This document shows positions 5,244 through 9,013 of a stretch of DNA of 9,013 bases, piece after piece (within the stretch, counting starts at the first letter, position 1; the number at the start of each line of letters is the position of its first letter). The DNA is from Actinomycetota bacterium (GTDB lineage Bacteria > Actinomycetota > Thermoleophilia > Solirubrobacterales > Thermoleophilaceae). Made by a program: the position numbers and the translations under genes. Location of the stretch: the NCBI GenBank assembly GCA_005885165.1, contig VAXR01000088.1:1-9013 (forward strand). The letters run 5' to 3'. The notes under the pieces are model-generated. The model ran no database searches and was not told the DNA's origin. It saw nothing but the letters and a program-made list of their open reading frames with translations.

Positions 5244-6926
5244 ATGCAGCCTTCGATCCGAGAGCGCCTGGGGCTTGTAGCGGCCCCGTATCCGACCGCC
5301 GAGAGCAGGTCCGACGCCGCCGTGATGGCCCGGTCGATGATGTACCTGTTTGCGGCGGGGGCGGCGGTGACGTTCGCGTCGCTTTTGATCTCGCCGCCGG
5401 GCACCGGGCTGCCGCGGATAGCCGCTACGGGCGCGTGCGCGCTGGCTCTCTCCGTGCTCGTGCTGCTCGTGTTCGACCGGATCCCGGTCTGGGGCTTCCA
5501 GGCCCTGCTCGCGGCGGGGACGCTCCTGGTCGAGTGGGCGGTCTACGCGAGCGGCGACCAGACGAGCCCGCACGCGATGTTCTACTTCTGGATCGCCATC
5601 TACTCCTTCTACTTCCTGAGCCGGGCGCGGGCGGCGATGCAGATGGCGTTTATCGGGATCGCATACGCAGCGGTGCTGGTCACGCACGGCGACGCGCACG
5701 CGACACCCGTCATCCACTGGGCCTTCGTCACGAGCCTCCTCGTGGTCGCGGGGGCCTTCATCGCGGTGCAGCGCGGGCACGTCGAGCGCCTGATCGCACG
5801 GCTCTCGGACGCAGCCCGCACCGATCCGCTCACGGGCCTGCACAACCGGCGGGGCTTCGAGGAGCTGTTCGACACCGAGCTCGAGCGCGCCCGGCGAGGT
5901 GCGCGCCCGCTGTCGGTGATCGTCTGCGACCTCGACGCGTTCAAGGGGGTGAACGACCGCTTCGGGCACGCCGCGGGCGACCGCGCGCTCGAGAAGCTGA
6001 GCGCGATCCTCGAGCGGGCGAAGCGGAGGGTCGACACAGCGGCGCGGATCGGCGGCGAGGAGTTCGCGGTAATCGCGCCCGACAGCGATCAGCACGCGGC
6101 CTACATCCTGGCCGAGCGCATGCGGCGCGACGTGCGCGAGCGCTTCGCGCACGAGCCGTACCCGCTCACGCTCAGCATCGGCCTGGCCACGTTCCCGCGG
6201 CACGGGACGTCGGCCGAGTCGCTGATCGGCGGCGCCGACGAGGCGCTGTACGCGGCGAAGAAGCTCGGCCGCAACCGGACCGTCGTCTTCAACCCGGAGA
6301 TCGCCGAGACGCTGCTCGCTGTGACCGGGCAGCCCGCGCCGCGCACGGAGCGCTACAGCTCGACCGTGCTGGCGCTCGCGGAGGTGATCGACGTTCGCGA
6401 CAGCGGGACGGCGGCCCACTCCGAGACCGTCGGCCGCTACGCGGGCGTGATCGCGAGGGAGCTCGAGCTCTCGCCGGAGCTCGTCGAGCGGATCCGCTTC
6501 GCCGGCATCGTGCACGACATCGGCAAGATCGGCATCCCCGACTCGATCCTCGGCAAGCCCGGCTTCCTCTCGAACGAGGACTGGAGGGAGATGCGGCGCC
6601 ACCCGGAGATCGGGGCGCGCATCCTGCGCGGCGCGGGGATGGACGACATCGGCGACTGGGTGCTGGCGCACCACGAGCGTCCCGACGGCGATGGGTACCC
6701 GGAGGGCACGCATGGGGACGAGATCCCGGTGGAGTCGCGGATCCTGGCAGTCGCGGACGCCTACGAGGCGATGACGAGCGACCGCGTGTACCGGCCGGCG
6801 CTGACGGCCGACGCGGCGCGCGACGAGCTGCGGCGGTTCGCTGGCGCGCAGTTCGACGGGCGCGTGGTGGACGCGTTCCTGGCGCTGATGGAGCGCGAGG
6901 ACACGGCGCTGTCCGTGGCCGGCTAG
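5244..6926 (+). CDS. Membrane-bound GGDEF and HD-GYP hybrid c-di-GMP enzyme
   Basis: This 560-residue inner-membrane protein combines c-di-GMP synthesis and breakdown. Six hydrophobic helices lie at about 32-50, 57-77, 82-102, 109-125, 130-148 and 155-175, with no recognisable periplasmic sensor domain, so the membrane module itself may sense the signal. A short linker leads to a GGDEF domain (about 191-350): DPLTGLHNRRGF (194-205), CDLDAFKGVNDRFGHAAGD (228-246), and an active-site GGEEF at 270-274. An inhibitory I-site RxxD (R261-D264) lies exactly five residues upstream. The HD-GYP domain (about 372-550) has HSETVGRYA (392-400), HDIGKIGIPD (H424, D425), HHERPDGDGYP (476-486) and AVADAYEAMTSDR (502-514). 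All look catalytically competent. AGGGGGA precedes the ATG with only 2 nt between, closer than ideal; M28 is an alternative start. It is probably transcribed apart from ppk1. Its stop overlaps that of the convergent YceI gene. Confidence 0.94.
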   Translation: MQPSIRERLGLVAAPYPTAESRSDAAVMARSMMYLFAAGAAVTFASLLISPPGTGLPRIAATGACALALSVLVLLVFDRIPVWGFQALLAAGTLLVEWAVYASGDQTSPHAMFYFWIAIYSFYFLSRARAAMQMAFIGIAYAAVLVTHGDAHATPVIHWAFVTSLLVVAGAFIAVQRGHVERLIARLSDAARTDPLTGLHNRRGFEELFDTELERARRGARPLSVIVCDLDAFKGVNDRFGHAAGDRALEKLSAILERAKRRVDTAARIGGEEFAVIAPDSDQHAAYILAERMRRDVRERFAHEPYPLTLSIGLATFPRHGTSAESLIGGADEALYAAKKLGRNRTVVFNPEIAETLLAVTGQPAPRTERYSSTVLALAEVIDVRDSGTAAHSETVGRYAGVIARELELSPELVERIRFAGIVHDIGKIGIPDSILGKPGFLSNEDWREMRRHPEIGARILRGAGMDDIGDWVLAHHERPDGDGYPEGTHGDEIPVESRILAVADAYEAMTSDRVYRPALTADAARDELRRFAGAQFDGRVVDAFLALMEREDTALSVAG

Positions 6927-7525
6927 GCCCGAATTCTCTCCCGGTAGTAGTCGATCGCTCCGGTGCGCTCGAGGTCGTCGAGCAGGATGGCCTCGGCGTC
7001 GAGCACCAGCTCGATCTCGTTGCCCACCACGACGCCGCCGCCGGGCAGCTCGTCCTGCCAGGAGACACCGAAGTCGTGACGATCGATCCTCGTCTTCGCC
7101 TCGAAGCCGATCCGGCGCATCTCGCCCTGGTTCTCGCCTTCCACCCACCAGGGCGTCTTCCACTCGCCGATGTAGTGGATGTCGAGCGGCACGGTGCGGG
7201 TCACGCCGCGAATCGCCAAATCGACCTCGCCCTTGAAGGCCGTCTCGGCGGTGCGCGCGGTGAAGCGTCCGCTGAAGGTGATCCTCGGATGGTGCTCGAC
7301 GTCGAGGAAGTCCGCGCTCCGCAGGTGTTCATCGCGGTCGGGCTCGCCGGTCCAGATCCTCGCGGCGTCGATCTCGCCCTCGAACCTCGCGTCCAGGCAG
7401 TGGTCCCAATCGAGCTCGAGGTGGCCGTGGATGTCCTTGAACAGGCCGCGTACCCAGGTGACCATCATGTGCCGGGCGCGGAACTCAGCCTCCGTGTGAC
7501 CCGGCTCGAAGATCCAGGTGGACAT
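6923..7525 (-). CDS. YceI-family lipid-binding-like protein, cytoplasmic form
   Basis: The 200-residue protein matches the YceI family, lipocalin-like barrels that bind polyisoprenoids or other long hydrophobic molecules. Family signatures in order are WIFEPGHTEAEFRARHMMVTW (residues 4-24), GLFKDIHGHL (about 27-36), HLRSADFLDVEHHPRITF (67-84), a GEVDLAIRGVTRTVPL strand, and GFEAKTRIDRHDFGVSW near residue 150. E. coli YceI is periplasmic, but no signal peptide is visible here, so a cytoplasmic role is likely. It is downstream of a thiolase (20-nt gap). AGAGGAG at 7540-7546 overlaps the thiolase stop and lies 14 nt before the ATG, so the two genes are probably co-expressed. Its TAG stop shares the CTAG at 6923-6926 with the convergent gene. 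The ligand is unknown. An acyl or isoprenoid compound would fit the thiolase neighbour, but that is inference. Confidence 0.92.
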   Translation of the reverse strand: MSTWIFEPGHTEAEFRARHMMVTWVRGLFKDIHGHLELDWDHCLDARFEGEIDAARIWTGEPDRDEHLRSADFLDVEHHPRITFSGRFTARTAETAFKGEVDLAIRGVTRTVPLDIHYIGEWKTPWWVEGENQGEMRRIGFEAKTRIDRHDFGVSWQDELPGGGVVVGNEIELVLDAEAILLDDLERTGAIDYYRERIRA

Positions 7526-7545
7526 GGTGTTCGGTCACGCTCCTC

Positions 7546-8781
7546 TCACGCCGCAGGGTTCTCGAGGACGATCGCGACGCCCTGGCCCGATCCGACGCAG
7601 ACGCCGGCGACGCCGTACTTGGCTCCGCGCTCGCGCAGCTCGGTGGCGAGCGTGAGCAGGTAGCGGGTACCGGAGGACCCGAACGGGTGGCCGATTGCGA
7701 CCGCGCCGCCATTGGGGTTCAGGCGGTCGTCGGCGACCTCGAAGCCGTCGAGCTGCTTCGGCAACTCGCGCAGGATCGCGACCGCCACCGCGGCATAGGC
7801 CTCGTGAACCTCCCAGACGTCGATCTGGTCGGGCGTGAGGCCCGCGCGGGCCAGCGCCTTTGGGATCGAGAACGCCGGTGCGATGCCCATGACCTGCGGG
7901 TCGAGCGCGTGGGTGGCCGACGCGACGACGCGCGCGAGCGGCTCGGCGCCGAGCTCCTCGGCCGCCGCGGCGCTCGCGAGAACGGCGGCGCTGGCGCCGT
8001 CGTTCAGCGGCGACGAGTTCCCAGCCGTCATCTGCGTCGTGTTCGGCTGGGCCGGGAGCGCCGCGAGCTTCTCGGCGCTCGTGTCGCCGCGGATCGACTC
8101 GTCGTGCTCGAAAGTCCTCGCCGGCTCCCTGCGCGTCGCTTCGATCTCGACCGGCTGGATCTCCTTCGCCAAGCGGCCCGAGTCGCGGGCGGCGGCCGCG
8201 CGCTGGTGGGAGCGCAGCGCGAAGGCGTCGATCTCCTCGCGCGTGAGCTCGTAGCGGTCGGCGACGTTCTGCGCCGTCTGCATCATCTCGACGTAGGCGT
8301 CACGCGCAAGCAGCGCCGGGTTGGGCGGTCCGCCCGCACCGGCCCACATCGTGTCGAGCATGAAGATCGGGCCGCGCGGCATGAACGGCGCCTCGCCCTT
8401 CATGAACGCCCAGCCCGAGCGCGACATGGACTCCACGCCGCCCGCCAGCCCCACCTCGAGCTCGTCACTGCGGATCGCGTGCGCGATCTGGATCGCGCAG
8501 GTCAGCGACGAAGCACAGAAGCGGTTCACCGTCGCCGCCGGGACCGAGTCCGGGAAGCCCGCGGCGAGGGCGGCCCAGCGGGCGATGTCGCCCATCCCCT
8601 CGTGCGCGGGGTTCACGCAGCCAGCGGCGATGTCCTCGATGCGCTCGAGCGGGACCCCGACCTTCTCGCACGCCGCGACCATCGTGCGCCCGAGGAGGTC
8701 GTCGGTGCGGATGTGGGACAGCGAACCGCCGTAGCGCCCCACCGGCGTGCGAACGCCACCAAGCACGAATGCGTCAGTCAT
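7546..8781 (-). CDS. Thiolase family protein (acetyl-CoA C-acyltransferase)
   Basis: The 411-residue protein has a complete thiolase fold, of usual length. It cleaves 3-ketoacyl-CoA or condenses acetyl-CoA units. Catalytic landmarks are VNRFCASSL with nucleophile C89, HEAY at 326-329, NGGAVAIGHPFG with H365, and GVCVGSGQG with C395. The second motif is HEAY rather than the NEAF usual in biosynthetic thiolases. Histidine at this place occurs in some degradative types, such as the beta subunit of the fatty-acid oxidation complex, so beta-oxidation is somewhat favoured, but the substrate is not determined. The start is firm: AGGAGGTG lies 9 nt upstream of the ATG. The ATG overlaps the upstream oxidoreductase stop as ATGA, and the YceI gene follows after 20 nt, so the three form one operon. 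No membrane or targeting segment is seen. Confidence 0.95.
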   Translation of the reverse strand: MTDAFVLGGVRTPVGRYGGSLSHIRTDDLLGRTMVAACEKVGVPLERIEDIAAGCVNPAHEGMGDIARWAALAAGFPDSVPAATVNRFCASSLTCAIQIAHAIRSDELEVGLAGGVESMSRSGWAFMKGEAPFMPRGPIFMLDTMWAGAGGPPNPALLARDAYVEMMQTAQNVADRYELTREEIDAFALRSHQRAAAARDSGRLAKEIQPVEIEATRREPARTFEHDESIRGDTSAEKLAALPAQPNTTQMTAGNSSPLNDGASAAVLASAAAAEELGAEPLARVVASATHALDPQVMGIAPAFSIPKALARAGLTPDQIDVWEVHEAYAAVAVAILRELPKQLDGFEVADDRLNPNGGAVAIGHPFGSSGTRYLLTLATELRERGAKYGVAGVCVGSGQGVAIVLENPAA

Positions 8782-9013
8782 CGGGATGCACCTCCTGGAT
8801 CGGGAATCTGGTCGGCGAGCAGCGGCACGACCTCGCCCGCCAAGAGTTCCACCTGCCGTGGCGAGGGGTCAACCGGCCAGAAGATCAGCGTGTCGAAGCC
8901 GTCCTCAGCGAAGCCCGCCAGGATCTCGGCCCAGCGCGCGGGCGGGCCGGAGAACGGCTGTCCGGCCCTGATGTAGCCGACCGGCAGCTGTTCGCCGGGA
9001 GGAGCCGGAGTCT
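8778..9013 (-). CDS. LLM-class flavin-dependent oxidoreductase, C-terminal part only
   Basis: The C-terminal 77 residues of a gene whose start lies beyond the window edge. They read through GYIRAGQPFSGPPARW, AEILAGFAEDGFDTLIFWP and VELLAGEVVPLLAD. This is the typical end of luciferase-like (LLM) oxidoreductases, where a helix, the GFDTxIFWP strand and the EVVPxL closing helix complete the TIM barrel. Many actinobacterial members use F420, others FMN; the cofactor site is not in the window. Its TGA overlaps the thiolase ATG (ATGA), which implies translational coupling and a shared function. The stop context also carries the thiolase ribosome site. The substrate is unknown. Confidence 0.85.
   Translation of the reverse strand, partial: TPAPPGEQLPVGYIRAGQPFSGPPARWAEILAGFAEDGFDTLIFWPVDPSPRQVELLAGEVVPLLADQIPDPGGASR
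8789..8796 (-). promoter_or_regulatory. Strong Shine-Dalgarno deciding the thiolase start
   Basis: Minus-strand AGGAGGTG ends 7 nt before the ATG (9 nt from AGGAGG) and lies inside the last codons of the upstream gene. It fixes the start despite the ATGA overlap and suggests thiolase is translated at least as well as the oxidoreductase. Confidence 0.8.

Noticed and set aside
5145..7163. A 672-codon minus-strand open frame antisense to the c-di-GMP gene
   Set aside because: Low-complexity Arg-rich translation with no domain features; it mirrors codon bias of the true plus-strand gene.
4844..7663. A 939-codon plus-strand open frame covering the ppk1 end, the c-di-GMP gene and part of the YceI region
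   Set aside because: It is Arg/Ala/Pro/Gly-rich with no recognisable motif and overlaps well-supported genes in other frames. Long stop-free frames are expected at this GC content.
1..9013. Mobile elements, CRISPR arrays, tRNA or rRNA genes
   Set aside because: No transposase or integrase motifs, no regularly spaced repeats, and no cloverleaf or rRNA-like stretch were seen by eye.

Overview
This is a GC-rich (roughly 70%) bacterial window, gene-dense, with GTG and TTG starts and many 1-4 nt gene overlaps. The gene set is a short exopolyphosphatase, CHAD proteins next to ppk1, and a flavin-dependent (probably F420-type) oxidoreductase beside a thiolase. It suggests a high-GC actinobacterium, perhaps Thermoleophilia (Solirubrobacterales or Gaiellales). 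That assignment is inferred from style and gene content; no rRNA or other marker is present.

Layout. (1) 5-229, minus: a small protein with a Cys/His zinc-site-like pattern. (2) 230-435: a divergent intergenic region with four TTCAC half-sites arranged as an inverted pair of direct repeats, resembling a PhoP/PhoB box. (3) 436-4964, plus: a compact five-gene polyphosphate operon, sixA-like phosphohistidine phosphatase, ppx exopolyphosphatase, two half-CHAD genes, then ppk1 polyphosphate kinase. Each junction overlaps by 1-4 nt or has a 2 nt gap. A perfect 14-bp hairpin at 4984-5017 closes it. (4) 4965-5243: a 279-nt gene-free leader with several hairpins. It precedes (5) 5244-6926, plus: a six-TM GGDEF plus HD-GYP protein whose diguanylate cyclase, I-site and phosphodiesterase motifs all look intact. 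(6) 6923-9013, minus: an operon reading right to left, LLM-class flavin oxidoreductase (only its C-terminus is in the window), thiolase, then a cytoplasmic YceI-family protein. The YceI stop codon overlaps that of the GGDEF/HD-GYP gene within a shared CTAG.

How the genes fit together. Ppk1 makes polyphosphate, Ppx degrades it, and CHAD modules bind it, so region 3 is a synthesis, binding and turnover unit, plausibly phosphate-regulated through the upstream repeats. SixA may act on a phosphohistidine, perhaps in this unit. The neighbouring c-di-GMP enzyme has its own leader and is probably a separate transcript. The minus-strand operon looks like acyl-CoA or lipid metabolism. The main novelty candidates are the CHAD domain split into two coupled genes with its own strong internal Shine-Dalgarno site, the symmetrical Pho-box-like element, and the structured leader before the c-di-GMP gene. 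No mobile element, CRISPR array, tRNA or rRNA was seen, and no gene-free stretch exceeds 300 nt.
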